A stretch of DNA of 32,521 nucleotides from NCBI GenBank assembly GCA_003228955.1, contig QIGN01000030.1, positions 1 to 32,521 on the forward strand. Reading direction: 5' to 3'. A program made the translations under genes and the position numbers. Shown piece by piece: positions 24,455 to 32,439 of the stretch. The DNA is from Hyphomicrobiales bacterium. GTDB lineage: Bacteria; Pseudomonadota; Alphaproteobacteria; Rhizobiales; Methyloligellaceae. The notes under the pieces were generated by a model that worked only from the letters and a program-made list of their open reading frames with translations, had not been told where the DNA came from and ran no database searches. The number at the start of each line of letters is the position of its first letter. Position 1 is the stretch's first letter.

Positions 24455-25810
24455 GTGACGCCCCCGGCCGCCGCCGGGGACAAGCGCAAGACAGACCGGC
24501 TCGGGCACGCCCATGTACTGGCCATCGCCGTCCCCATCGTCCTCGCCAATGTGACGACGCCGCTGATCGGCCTGGTTGACACCGCCATACTCGGTCAACT
24601 CGGTGACCCGCATTATATCGGCGGCGTCGCCATCGCCGCGATGATCTTCAACCTGCTCTACTGGGCCTTCGCTTTTCTTCGCATGGGCACGACGGGGCTG
24701 ACGGCGCAGGCCGAGGGCAGAGGTGATTCAAGGGAAATTGGCGCCACGCTGATGCGCGCCCTGCTCATCGCCGCCATTGCGGGCGTGGCGCTCATCATTC
24801 TCCAACGGCCCATCTCGGCGCTTTCATTCGCGCTGCTCAACGGCTCGCAGGCCGTGGAGGCCAGCGCCTCGGCCTATTTCGATATCCGCATCTGGGGGGC
24901 GCCCGCCGCGCTCGCCAATTTCGCCTTTCTCGGCTGGTTCATCGGCATGGGCCGGGCGCGCACCGCGCTGGTGCTGCAATTGCTGCTGAACGGAACCAAC
25001 GCCATCCTCGACGCCTGGTTCGTGCTCGGGCTGGGTTATGGGGTCGAGGGCGTCGCCTATGGCACGCTCATTTCCGAAACCCTCGCGGCCGGCACCGGCG
25101 CATGGCTTGCCCTGGGCATCGTGAAGCAGCAGGGCATCCGTTTCGAGTTGCCGCGCATTCTCGATGCGCCCGCACTACGCCGGACGCTCAATGTCAATCG
25201 CGACATCATGATCCGCACCGTTGGCGTGATTGTCGCCTTCACATGGTTCACCGCCAAATCGGCTGAAGCAGGCGACGTGATCCTCGCCGCCAACGCCGTG
25301 CTCATTACGCTGACCCATGTGGCCGCCTATTTTCTCGACGGGTTTGCCTTCGCGGCCGAAACCCTGGTGGGCCAGGCCATCGGCGCGAAACGCATCGCCC
25401 GTTTTCGCGACGCGGTGCGCCTCTCCACCCTGTGGGCCATTATATTCAGCACTCTGGCCAGCGCGGTTTTCTGGTTCGGCGGCGGCGTCATCATCAATGT
25501 GCTGACGGTCAACGAAGAGGTGCGCGCCGCGGCGCGGGTTTATCTCATCTGGGCCGCGCTGGCGCCAGTTATCGGCGTCATGGCCTATCAGCTCGATGGC
25601 ATTTTCATTGGCGCGACGCGCACCGCCGAAATGCGCAACATGATGCTGCTCTCGCTCGCCGCGTTCCTTGTGGCGTGGATGACGCTGACGCCGCTTTACG
25701 GCAATCACGGGCTGTGGGCGGCGCTGGCCATCTTCCTGAGCCTGCGAGGGCTGACGCTGGGCTTGCGTTATCCCGCGCTGGTGCGCGCGGCTTTTCCCGA
25801 AGTGCGGTAG
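24455..25810 (+). CDS. MATE family efflux transporter (DinF-like)
   Basis: 451 residues with about 12 transmembrane helices in two homologous halves, the usual MATE size. The opening AIAVPIVLANVTTPLIGLVD and GGVAIAAMIFNLLYWAFAFLR stretches resemble the DinF branch. Such proteins export cationic drugs or metabolites using proton or sodium gradients; the substrate cannot be deduced. The start is GTG 24455; no in-frame ATG is available upstream. A hairpin follows 39 nt after the stop. Confidence 0.93.
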   Translation: MTPPAAAGDKRKTDRLGHAHVLAIAVPIVLANVTTPLIGLVDTAILGQLGDPHYIGGVAIAAMIFNLLYWAFAFLRMGTTGLTAQAEGRGDSREIGATLMRALLIAAIAGVALIILQRPISALSFALLNGSQAVEASASAYFDIRIWGAPAALANFAFLGWFIGMGRARTALVLQLLLNGTNAILDAWFVLGLGYGVEGVAYGTLISETLAAGTGAWLALGIVKQQGIRFELPRILDAPALRRTLNVNRDIMIRTVGVIVAFTWFTAKSAEAGDVILAANAVLITLTHVAAYFLDGFAFAAETLVGQAIGAKRIARFRDAVRLSTLWAIIFSTLASAVFWFGGGVIINVLTVNEEVRAAARVYLIWAALAPVIGVMAYQLDGIFIGATRTAEMRNMMLLSLAAFLVAWMTLTPLYGNHGLWAALAIFLSLRGLTLGLRYPALVRAAFPEVR

Positions 25811-25848
25811 GGCAACCAATCCAGTTCGAATAATCCTATATGAAAACA

Positions 25849-25874
25849 GGCTGAACCGCGGTGGGCGGTCAGCC
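25849..25874 (+). terminator. Hairpin after the MATE gene
   Basis: GGCTGAACCGC and GCGGTCAGCC form a stem with one bulged base and a short loop, beginning 39 nt past the MATE stop. There is no T-run after it, so it is a terminator-like hairpin rather than a canonical intrinsic terminator. Confidence 0.45.
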
Positions 25875-25921
25875 TAGACAGGTGTCCCGGCACGGCCTTT
25901 AACCGGTCGGTTTCTATTCCC

Positions 25922-25939
25922 CATGTGCCGCATCACATG
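25922..25939. promoter_or_regulatory. Palindrome CATGTG-N6-CACATG
   Basis: A perfect 6-bp inverted repeat separated by six bases, one base before the FNR-type box. The half-sites resemble those read by CRP/FNR-superfamily regulators, but the spacing is shorter than the classical CRP site. It could be a second regulator site for the downstream operon. Confidence 0.35.
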
Positions 25940-25940
25940 T

Positions 25941-25982
25941 TTGACGCAGATCAATGCATGCCGGCGCCAATGGGCGTTTAAA
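25941..25982 (+). promoter_or_regulatory. FNR/FixK-type box and promoter of the membrane-protein operon
   Basis: TTGACGCAGATCAA (25941-25954) matches the TTGAT-N4-ATCAA consensus at 9 of 10 positions. If it sits at the usual class II position centred at -41.5, transcription starts near 25989 and the -10 hexamer should lie at 25977-25982; TTTAAA is found exactly there. The first gene starts at 26046. This predicts activation under low oxygen (FNR/FnrN/FixK) or by a related Nnr/Dnr-type regulator. Confidence 0.65.
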
Positions 25983-26045
25983 AAACTCATCAAGGAAGAT
26001 TGCCACAGAAATTGCAGGTGCAAATTCGAAAAGTGAGGCGATGAT

Positions 26046-26552
26046 ATGCTTCCTCGAAAGTACAGCATTCCCAGATTCGCAAACCCGACCCGCATGTGGT
26101 CCGCCGGGGCGACAGCGGGTCTTGCCGGCGGCGCCGTCGAGATTTCCTGGATAGCAATTTACCAAAATCTCTCCGGCGGCAACGCAGCAACTGTAGCCGC
26201 CGGTGTCACTCAGTCGCTGTTTCCGGAGCTTGCGACAACGGCTGCCGCGGTGCCCCTAGGTATCGCCATACATTTGGGGCTCGCGATCCTGCTTGGAATT
26301 GCGCTCGCCGTTTTCGTCCATTCACTGTTGCCACGTTCGGCCCCGGCGGTGCTTGAGCCTGTTGCCGTGATCGGACTGCTAATTGGCATCTGGGTAATAA
26401 ATTTCTTCCTCATATTGCCGGTGATCAATCCCGCATTCGTCACGCTCGTACCCTACGCGGCGAGCTTGACCTCCAAGTTGCTTTTCGGAGTCGCGGCGGC
26501 GCTGGCATTAAAGCTCTTTGACGGCCCCCTACCCTTCGCCGGGCAGGAGTAG
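26046..26552 (+). CDS. Unknown four-helix membrane protein (first of trio)
   Basis: 168 residues with about four predicted transmembrane helices (17-40, 66-93, 106-126, 140-158). Helix 1 is Ala/Gly-rich (AGATAGLAGGAVEISWIAIY) with an embedded Glu, and helix 2 carries His76. I do not recognise a family. It is the first gene after the FNR-type box, with GAGG seven nt before the ATG. Two more small membrane proteins follow at 15- and 18-nt gaps, so the three probably act together at the inner membrane. The stretch is less GC-rich than the surrounding chromosome. Confidence 0.75.
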   Translation: MLPRKYSIPRFANPTRMWSAGATAGLAGGAVEISWIAIYQNLSGGNAATVAAGVTQSLFPELATTAAAVPLGIAIHLGLAILLGIALAVFVHSLLPRSAPAVLEPVAVIGLLIGIWVINFFLILPVINPAFVTLVPYAASLTSKLLFGVAAALALKLFDGPLPFAGQE

Positions 26553-26567
26553 AGAAGGAGATATGAA

Positions 26568-27026
26568 ATGTCCAAGGAACTGATTTTATTGCTCCACCCG
26601 ACTTTCGGAGTTCTTGCGATGATCGCCGCGGTATGGGTGTTCGTCGAGGCGCTGAACGCGAGCGATGCGAACATCGCCAGGCTTCGCGGCGCGAGCGTGC
26701 TTTCGGCCATCCTGATGTGGCTTGCCTACATCGTGGGAGGCTACTGGTACGTGGTATTTTACGGCGGCGACAAGGCGCTTATCAAAGCCGGTCCGTGGCC
26801 TTTCGCGCACAGCTTCTTCATGGAGACCAAGGAGCACGTGTTTTTCATGCTTCTCCTGCTCGCCATGTTTCTGCCCATCGCTGCTTACGGCGATGTCGTG
26901 AAGAAAAAGGTGACGCGAAATCTGGTCCTGTGGACCTCCGCGCTGGTGGTCCTCATTGGTCTCGCCATGGAAGGCGCGGGCGCATTTATCAGCATGGGCG
27001 TCAAAGTCGCCCTGACTGCCAGTTAG
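26568..27026 (+). CDS. Unknown four-helix membrane protein with conserved-looking His (second of trio)
   Basis: 152 residues with four predicted transmembrane helices (about 5-27, 42-63, 89-108, 119-145). His10 lies near the start of helix 1 (LLLHPTFGVLAMI). His81 and His90 flank the entry to helix 3 (PFAHSFFMETKEHVFF). Paired His at helix ends in a four-helix protein is a pattern seen in b-type cytochromes, but heme binding is only a possibility. No named family is recognised. The ribosome site GAAGGAGATATGAA is close to ideal, suggesting high expression. Confidence 0.78.
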   Translation: MSKELILLLHPTFGVLAMIAAVWVFVEALNASDANIARLRGASVLSAILMWLAYIVGGYWYVVFYGGDKALIKAGPWPFAHSFFMETKEHVFFMLLLLAMFLPIAAYGDVVKKKVTRNLVLWTSALVVLIGLAMEGAGAFISMGVKVALTAS

Positions 27027-27044
27027 ATGAAAGGAGCAGGGACT

Positions 27045-27365
27045 ATGGCCAAGGATCAAACGATTGCGGATGATACCGTCAGCGCCAAAGTGGCCGGATA
27101 CGGTGTTTCCTATGCCATCACCAGCATTTTGAGCGCACTCCTCGTCATGCTCAAGGAAACCAATGAGAGTGTGATGGGAGCTCTGGTTTCAATCACCGGG
27201 CACCATTGGATCACGCAGGGTCTCCTGAATGTGGTCCTGTTCGTTGTGCTCGGCGCTTTGCTAAGCCGTCGTGAAAAGGGCATGAGCGGCAACGCACTCA
27301 TCTCGACAGTTGTCGGCGCGACCGTCCTGAGCGGACTGATTGTCGCCGGGTTCTTCATTCTTTGA
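27045..27365 (+). CDS. Unknown three-helix membrane protein (third of trio)
   Basis: 106 residues with about three predicted transmembrane helices (14-33, 57-78, 86-106). A His-His-Trp (GHHWITQ) lies just before helix 2. The last helix runs to the C-terminus (GFFIL). No named family is recognised. ATG 27045 (MAKDQTIAD) is preferred because AAAGGAG lies 8 nt upstream; an ATG six codons earlier is possible. A stable hairpin follows 19 nt after the stop. Confidence 0.75.
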   Translation: MAKDQTIADDTVSAKVAGYGVSYAITSILSALLVMLKETNESVMGALVSITGHHWITQGLLNVVLFVVLGALLSRREKGMSGNALISTVVGATVLSGLIVAGFFIL

Positions 27366-27384
27366 GGAACGCGTATGGCGGCAG

Positions 27385-27409
27385 GGGCGCCCTCCTGAGG
27401 GGGGCGCCC
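27385..27409. terminator. GC-rich hairpin between convergent genes
   Basis: GGGCGCCCTCC (27385-27395) and GGGGGGCGCCC (27399-27409) form an 11-bp stem with one T-G wobble and a three-base loop. It sits between the end of the membrane trio and the end of the TPR gene and could stop transcription from both sides. There is no T-run. Confidence 0.6.
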
Positions 27410-27441
27410 TCCTGTGAGGGCGATCCAGGGTATGAACGCGG

Positions 27442-28287
27442 CTACTCGGCGCCCGCCAATCGCTTGAGCTCCACTTCCGCACCCGTGTATTCGTAAAAAC
27501 GTTTGACTCCGGTACCGATAACTTTCCTGAAATACGCAATGGCGGTCTTTTTATCTCCGCTTACGAGGAAATACTGGCCGATGTAGAAATAGGCCTCGGC
27601 CTCGCGTTCCCGCCGTTCACCCCGCTTCCCGTTCCTGGCCGATTCCAGCACCTGTTCGGGGGTGATTTTGCCAAGATAAAGCAGGGCCGCATTGTAAATC
27701 CAATGTCCCTTTTTCGCGCTTTTGAAATAGCCCGCGAGTTCTGCTTTGGGGTCCTGACCCGTCCGGGCGCGCGCCAGGTACAGCCACAGCATGGGATACA
27801 CATGCGGCGGTTTTATTTTCAACCGGCTTTCGAATCTCTCGGCGGCCTTGGAATATTCACCCTGATAATAATATGCCCGCCCCATGTTCGTGTAGGCGAA
27901 TGCAAGATCCGGCTTGAGCTCGAGAGCGGAGCCGTAATCCGAGATGGCCCGGTCATAAAGCCCCTTTTTCGCAAAAACGAGAGCCCGGCCGTTCAGCGCT
28001 TCGGCCAGTTTGGGGTTTAGCTTCAATGCCGTGGAGAAATCGGAAGTGGCCTGGTCGTAAAGACCCTGTTCGCGGTACGTGTCGCCCCGCTTCACATAGA
28101 CCCCGGTCAATGCCGCGCCGTCTAGATGACCGGACTTGATGGCCTGGGTGTACAGCCCGGCCGCTTCGCTAAACGCGCCGTCGTGAAGCGCTTTGTCTCC
28201 GGCCTTCACGTCGGCGCGGACTTCCGCCTGGGCCGGTGCGGCCCCAGCGAGGATGGAAACGGCGATGATCAATAGTGCATATTTCAT
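27442..28287 (-). CDS. Periplasmic TPR-repeat protein
   Basis: 281 residues. A signal peptide (1-21, cleavage after AQA) is followed by about five TPR units from residue 25 to 170, for example AYTNMGRAYYYQGEYSKAAERF. Two further helical repeats follow near the C-terminus (EAYFYIGQYFLVSGDKKTAIAYF). The layout resembles NlpI-type periplasmic TPR adaptors, but there is no lipobox Cys. It probably binds partner proteins in the periplasm; the partner is unknown. ATG 28287 has an AGGAAAG site; an upstream in-frame start would add 42 residues and bury the signal peptide. Confidence 0.82.
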   Translation of the reverse strand: MKYALLIIAVSILAGAAPAQAEVRADVKAGDKALHDGAFSEAAGLYTQAIKSGHLDGAALTGVYVKRGDTYREQGLYDQATSDFSTALKLNPKLAEALNGRALVFAKKGLYDRAISDYGSALELKPDLAFAYTNMGRAYYYQGEYSKAAERFESRLKIKPPHVYPMLWLYLARARTGQDPKAELAGYFKSAKKGHWIYNAALLYLGKITPEQVLESARNGKRGERREREAEAYFYIGQYFLVSGDKKTAIAYFRKVIGTGVKRFYEYTGAEVELKRLAGAE

Positions 28288-28480
28288 GACTGAACTTTCC
28301 TGAATGTTATTCCCCGGTTGGATCCTGAAACCGGCGCCGGCAATAGGTGAACCGGACTGATCGCTATTTTGACACAGGCTGGCGCGGCATGGCTGAACTT
28401 CCCGTGACTGCATGACAATACCCTAACCAGCTTATCCAGCCCCGAAGAGCATGGTTTTTCCGTCTTGGCAACACACAGGC

Positions 28481-29461
28481 CTACCCCCAAAGCGCCCCTT
28501 CGGCTGGATGAATGAGGCTACCTTCAAAGCGCATCGGTGGCTCCCGGTCCCTGTCCAGCAGAAGCGGCCCGTCCAGATCGACGATACTTACCCCCTGCGC
28601 AACGAGTACCGCCGGTGCCATGGACAGCGATGTGGCCAGCATACACCCGACCATGACACCGAACCCGGCCGCCTCCGCGTCCCGTTTCAGCGCCAGCGCT
28701 TCGGTGAGGCCTCCGGTTTTGTCCAACTTGATATTCACAATGTCATAGCGCCCCTTCAGCGCGGGGAGCGACGCGCGGTCGTGACAGGCTTCGTCGGCGC
28801 ACACCGGCACCGGGCGTGTCATTTCACCAAGCGCCGCATCGTCTCCCGCCGGCAGGGGCTGCTCGATCATCTTCACCCCGAGGCGCGCCAGTTCTGGCGC
28901 AAGCTCGGAAAAGTTCTCGAGCGACCAGCCCTCATTGGCGTCGACGATGAGATCGGCTTGCCCCACGCCCTCGCGCACGGCGCGCACGCGTTCCAGATCG
29001 CCGGGTCCGGCGAGTTTCAGCTTGAGCAGAGGCCTCATCGAATGGGCTTTCGCCGCCGTGCGCATGGCGTCCGGCGTATCCAGTGAGAGCGTATAGGCGG
29101 TCGTAAGCGGTTCCGGGGCGGGCAAGCCCGCCAGCTCCCAGACCCGTTTGCCCTTGCGTTTCGCCTCCAGGTCCCAAAAAGCGCAATCGAGCGCATTGCG
29201 CGCGGCTCCCGCCGGCAGCGCCTCCTGCAACTCTTCGCGCGTCAGCCCCGAAGAAATTGCTCCGCCAAGGCTTTCGATCTGCTCATGGACGCTTTCCATG
29301 CTCTCGCCATAGCGGGCATAGGGGACGCATTCGCCGCGGCCGCGGTGATCGCCGTCGACAAGTTCCGCGACGATCACTTCTACCTCGGTTCGGCTGCCGC
29401 GCGAAATGGTGAAGGCGCCGCGCACCGGCCAGGTCTCGGAGCGGACTTCCAGCGTCACCAT
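28481..29461 (-). CDS. dgcA: N-acetyl-D-glutamate racemase DgcA (enolase superfamily)
   Basis: 326 residues of the mandelate-racemase/enolase superfamily. The acid-base Lys of LLKLKL, the metal ligands in DANEGW, EQPLP and ADEACH, and the second acid-base Lys in NIKLDKTGG are all visible. Sequence alone would also allow L-Ala-D/L-Glu dipeptide epimerase. The adjacent DUF1611/DgcN gene favours the DgcN-DgcA route, in which D-glutamate is N-acetylated and then racemised to N-acetyl-L-glutamate. ATG 29461 overlaps the dgcN stop (TGATG); a GTG one codon earlier is also possible. Cytosolic. Confidence 0.87.
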   Translation of the reverse strand: MVTLEVRSETWPVRGAFTISRGSRTEVEVIVAELVDGDHRGRGECVPYARYGESMESVHEQIESLGGAISSGLTREELQEALPAGAARNALDCAFWDLEAKRKGKRVWELAGLPAPEPLTTAYTLSLDTPDAMRTAAKAHSMRPLLKLKLAGPGDLERVRAVREGVGQADLIVDANEGWSLENFSELAPELARLGVKMIEQPLPAGDDAALGEMTRPVPVCADEACHDRASLPALKGRYDIVNIKLDKTGGLTEALALKRDAEAAGFGVMVGCMLATSLSMAPAVLVAQGVSIVDLDGPLLLDRDREPPMRFEGSLIHPAEGALWG

Positions 29462-30459
29462 CACTCCAGATTATCGACTATTGGCTGAACCCCGGTCCTC
29501 ACCGGGTCGGCGGCGGGCAGCCCCAGACGCGTTGCTGTTTTTTCAAGGAAAGCGAGGGCTTCGTCCTCTTCAAGCCGGGAGGTGTCGATTGATACGCCCA
29601 CGAACCGGACCTTCGGATTTGTCAGCGACGCCACTTTGAGGTTGGCCTCCATGCAGTCTTCGAGTTCGGGCAGCGGGTAATGCGGCAGCCCGCGCATATG
29701 GGTGCGGGTCGGCTCATGGCACAGAATGAGCGCATCGGCCTGCGCGCCGTGCAGCAGCCCGGTCGAGACCCCCGCATAGGAGGCGTGGAACAGCGATCCC
29801 TGCCCTTCCACGATGTCCCAGTGGTCCGCGTCGTTGGCGGGCGCAATGACCTCGATGGCGCCGGAGATGAAATCGGCGACCACCGCGTCCACCGAGACGC
29901 CCTCGCCGGTGATCAGAATGCCGGTCTGGCCCGTCGCGCGGAATGTCGCCTTGCGGTCCTGTTTGTGCATCTCGCGCTCGATCGCGAGGGCGGTATACAT
30001 CTTGCCGCAGGAGCAGTCCGTTCCCACGGGAAGCAGACGTTTGCCTTCGCGCTTTTCGCCCGACCCCACGGGGAAAGTTTCGCTCGGGTGGCGCACGTCG
30101 AAGATGTTGCGCCCGAAATGTTCCGCCGCCTCGCGGAGCTCCGGCACGTCGATGAGACGGTTGTGCAGGCCCGCCGCGAGATCAAGGTCCGCCTCCAGCG
30201 CTTCGCGCAGCACACCGGCCCAGGCTTTCGAGATCAGCCCGCCGCGATTGGCGACGCCGGCCACCAGCGTGCGCGCGCCGGCCTCGCGGGCCTCATTGAT
30301 CGTCATGTCCTTCAGTCCGACATCCGCCTTGCAGCCCTTCAGGCGCAACTGTCCGACGCAATTGTCCGGGCGCCAGTCCCTGATGCCCTGCGCCGTCTTG
30401 GCGGCGAGCTGATCGCCCGCGTCGCCCAGAAACAGAAGATAGGGCTTTTTGAGTTTCAT
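29461..30459 (-). CDS. dgcN: D-glutamate N-acetyltransferase DgcN (DUF1611 family)
   Basis: 332 residues matching the DUF1611 family. Features include the opening PYLLFLGDAGDQLAAKTAQG, a P-loop-like segment PVGTDCSCGKMYTALAIE in the middle, and DIVEGQGSLFHASYAG. DgcN acetylates D-glutamate in the recently described D-glutamate catabolic pathway, and DgcA follows with overlapping stop/start codons. The ATG at 30459 gives the family start. A palindromic repeat lies directly upstream, so the promoter must lie within or next to that element, or transcription must read through from pyrD-arsC. Confidence 0.87.
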   Translation of the reverse strand: MKLKKPYLLFLGDAGDQLAAKTAQGIRDWRPDNCVGQLRLKGCKADVGLKDMTINEAREAGARTLVAGVANRGGLISKAWAGVLREALEADLDLAAGLHNRLIDVPELREAAEHFGRNIFDVRHPSETFPVGSGEKREGKRLLPVGTDCSCGKMYTALAIEREMHKQDRKATFRATGQTGILITGEGVSVDAVVADFISGAIEVIAPANDADHWDIVEGQGSLFHASYAGVSTGLLHGAQADALILCHEPTRTHMRGLPHYPLPELEDCMEANLKVASLTNPKVRFVGVSIDTSRLEEDEALAFLEKTATRLGLPAADPVRTGVQPIVDNLE

Positions 30460-30487
30460 TGATGCACCCTTTTTAGCGGGCCCTTAA

Positions 30488-30590
30488 CCACCCGCTCCCC
30501 CTTGCCCAACCACCCCAAGGGTACCATTGCGGGGTGGTTGGGCAAGGGGGAGCGGGTGGCCGGGCTTTGCGGGGTTTCATGGAAAACCGC
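30488..30590. repeat. Long-stem palindromic repeat, copy 2
   Basis: A perfect 29-bp inverted repeat: 30488-30516 pairs with 30531-30559 around a 14-nt loop. The arms begin CCACCCGCTCCCCCTTGCCC. A smaller GGTTT/AAACC hairpin follows, as in copy 1 at 9263-9380. It lies between the arsC stop and the dgcN start, so it can act as terminator of the DUF952-pyrD-arsC unit. Confidence 0.9.
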
Positions 30591-30592
30591 CT

Positions 30593-30940
30593 CTACAAAA
30601 TATCGAGAATGTTCTCCGTCGGGCGGCCAACAGCGGCCTTTTCGCCATTCACAACGATGGGCCGCTCGATCAGGATCGGATGGCCCACCAAGGCGGTGAT
30701 GAGCGCCGTATCGGAGAGGCTCTTGTCCGCCAGCTCCAGCTGTTTGTAAATTTTCTCGCCCCGGCGCAGGACATCGCGCGGACCAAGCCCCAGTTTGGTT
30801 AGGATTTCCCGGAACTCCTCCGCGCTCGGCGGGGTCTCAAGGTAATCCACGACTTTTGGCTCGATGCCGCGCCCGCGCAAAAAGTTCAGAGCCGCGCGCG
30901 ATTTGGAGCAGCGGGGGTTATGCAGAATGGTGACGGTCAT
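30593..30940 (-). CDS. arsC: Arsenate reductase (glutaredoxin type)
   Basis: 115 residues with a thioredoxin-like fold. The active-site motif HNPRCSKSR has Cys11, and the later LITALVGHPILIERPIVV segment holds conserved Arg and Pro. ArsC reduces arsenate to arsenite using glutathione and glutaredoxin in the cytosol. Without an ars operon around it, a more general YfgD-like role is possible. The start overlaps the pyrD stop by 4 nt (ATGA), so it is translated from the pyrD message. Confidence 0.9.
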   Translation of the reverse strand: MTVTILHNPRCSKSRAALNFLRGRGIEPKVVDYLETPPSAEEFREILTKLGLGPRDVLRRGEKIYKQLELADKSLSDTALITALVGHPILIERPIVVNGEKAAVGRPTENILDIL

Positions 30941-32043
30941 GATTGTTTTCTCTCTGTTGGTTCCTTTGCCGCCCAGCTTTCCGCTTTTTTGCCGACGAGC
31001 CCGGCAATAGAGGCGACGCCTGCGCGCTCAACGCCCGCGATCAGGGCTTTTTTTATCCCGGCGACAAGACCCGGACCTTCATAGACAAGCCCCGTATAAA
31101 GCTGGATCAGCGATGCACCCGCCTCGATCTTGCCCAGCGCCGCGTTACCGGAGTCGATACCGCCGACGCCGATGAGCGGGATTTGACCCTGGGTCAGCAC
31201 ATATACTTTTCCCAGCAGCCTTGTCGAGGGCGCATAGAGGGGCGCGCCGGATAATCCGCCGGTTTCGTTAATATGTTCGCGGCCCCTGAGACCGGAGCGG
31301 TCAATTGTGGTGTTGGAGACAAGTATGCCGTCTACGCCATGCGCCACCAGTCTCTCGCAGATGGGAGCGATATCATCTTCCGCGATGTCGGGAGAAATTT
31401 TTACGGTAATCGGCCGCGAGGGCACGCCCGCCTGAACAAGGGCGTCGCGTTTCTCCATCAGCCGCGCCAGCAGGGCGTCGAGCTCGCCCGGCGCCTGGAG
31501 ATCGCGCAGGCCCGGCGTGTTGGGGGACGAAATATTGACGGTGAGATAGTCCGCCACGGGAGAGAAAGTTTCCAGCCCGGCCACATAGTCGCCCTGCCTG
31601 TCCCCGGTGTCCTTGTTGTAGCCGATATTGACGCCGACGATGCCGCTGGATTTGCGCCGGGAGAGCCGCGCCAATGCGCGCGCGTGGCCTTCATTGTTGA
31701 AGCCAAGCCGGTTTATCATCGCGCCATCGCCGGTGAGCCGGAAGACGCGCGGGCGCGGGTTGCCCGTTTGCGGGCGCGGGGTGAGCGTGCCCACTTCCGC
31801 GAATCCGAAGCCCGAACCCAGAATGGCTTGCCATACCCGGGCGTCCTTGTCGAACCCGGCCGCGATCCCGACAGGATTGGGGAAATCCAGCCCCCAGATT
31901 TTTTGCTCCAGCCGCTTGTCGTCGCTCTCCAGCTGGCGCGGATAAAGCCCCGCTTCCAGCGCCTTCAGCGTCACCTCATGCGCGTGCTCGGGATCGAGCG
32001 CACGCAGAAACGGCAGGGCCAGATCGGCAAGGGCTGAAATCAT
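30937..32043 (-). CDS. pyrD: Dihydroorotate dehydrogenase (quinone), class 2
   Basis: 368 residues. PyrD oxidises dihydroorotate to orotate in pyrimidine synthesis, passing electrons via FMN to the quinone pool at the inner membrane. The N-terminal helical extension (LADLALPFLRALDPEHAH) marks class 2. GLDFPNPVGIAAGFDKD, the catalytic-Ser region NISSPNTPGL, and the FMN-phosphate motif GVGGIDSG are present. The ATG at 32043 overlaps the DUF952 stop by 4 nt (ATGA); the longer frame upstream is out-of-frame reading of the DUF952 gene. Order DUF952, pyrD, arsC forms one operon. Confidence 0.97.
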   Translation of the reverse strand: MISALADLALPFLRALDPEHAHEVTLKALEAGLYPRQLESDDKRLEQKIWGLDFPNPVGIAAGFDKDARVWQAILGSGFGFAEVGTLTPRPQTGNPRPRVFRLTGDGAMINRLGFNNEGHARALARLSRRKSSGIVGVNIGYNKDTGDRQGDYVAGLETFSPVADYLTVNISSPNTPGLRDLQAPGELDALLARLMEKRDALVQAGVPSRPITVKISPDIAEDDIAPICERLVAHGVDGILVSNTTIDRSGLRGREHINETGGLSGAPLYAPSTRLLGKVYVLTQGQIPLIGVGGIDSGNAALGKIEAGASLIQLYTGLVYEGPGLVAGIKKALIAGVERAGVASIAGLVGKKAESWAAKEPTERKQS

Positions 32044-32390
32044 GACAACACCCCTTGCGGAAACAGATGCGCGCCATCGGGCCCAAGCGGAAGGTCTTGA
32101 GCTGACAGGACGGCGCTCATCGCCAGAGACCCATAGAGATGCGGAAACAAAACCCCGCCCCGAGAGGGCTCCCATTTGAGCGCATCGCCAAGCGCCGCCG
32201 CATCGACCGCAACGAGCAGTAGATCGTCCTGGCCGGCAAAATGCCTCGCCGCCGTTTCGGCAACCTGCGCCGCGGTGGAAAAATGGATATAACCATCGCG
32301 CAAATCAACCGGCGCGCCCGCAAAGGCACCCTTCCCGACGGCTTGGCGCCAAGCGTCGCCCGGGCAAATTTTATAGAGAGTTTCAGACAT
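32040..32390 (-). CDS. DUF952 family protein
   Basis: 116 residues starting MSETLYKICPGDAW, with the family features DGYIHFSTAAQVAETA and, near the C-terminus, VLFPHLYGSL. Function is unknown; DUF952 proteins have a small alpha/beta fold related to glutathione-dependent or ADP-ribosyl-like folds in some predictions, which is not evidence of activity here. ATG 32390 gives the family start; an in-frame start 16 codons upstream adds unrelated residues. Overlaps pyrD by 4 nt. Confidence 0.9.
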   Translation of the reverse strand: MSETLYKICPGDAWRQAVGKGAFAGAPVDLRDGYIHFSTAAQVAETAARHFAGQDDLLLVAVDAAALGDALKWEPSRGGVLFPHLYGSLAMSAVLSAQDLPLGPDGAHLFPQGVLS

Positions 32391-32439
32391 GATGCTCGAT
32401 CCGGTGGCGCACATTAGCGCGTTTTTGAAATAATCCAAG

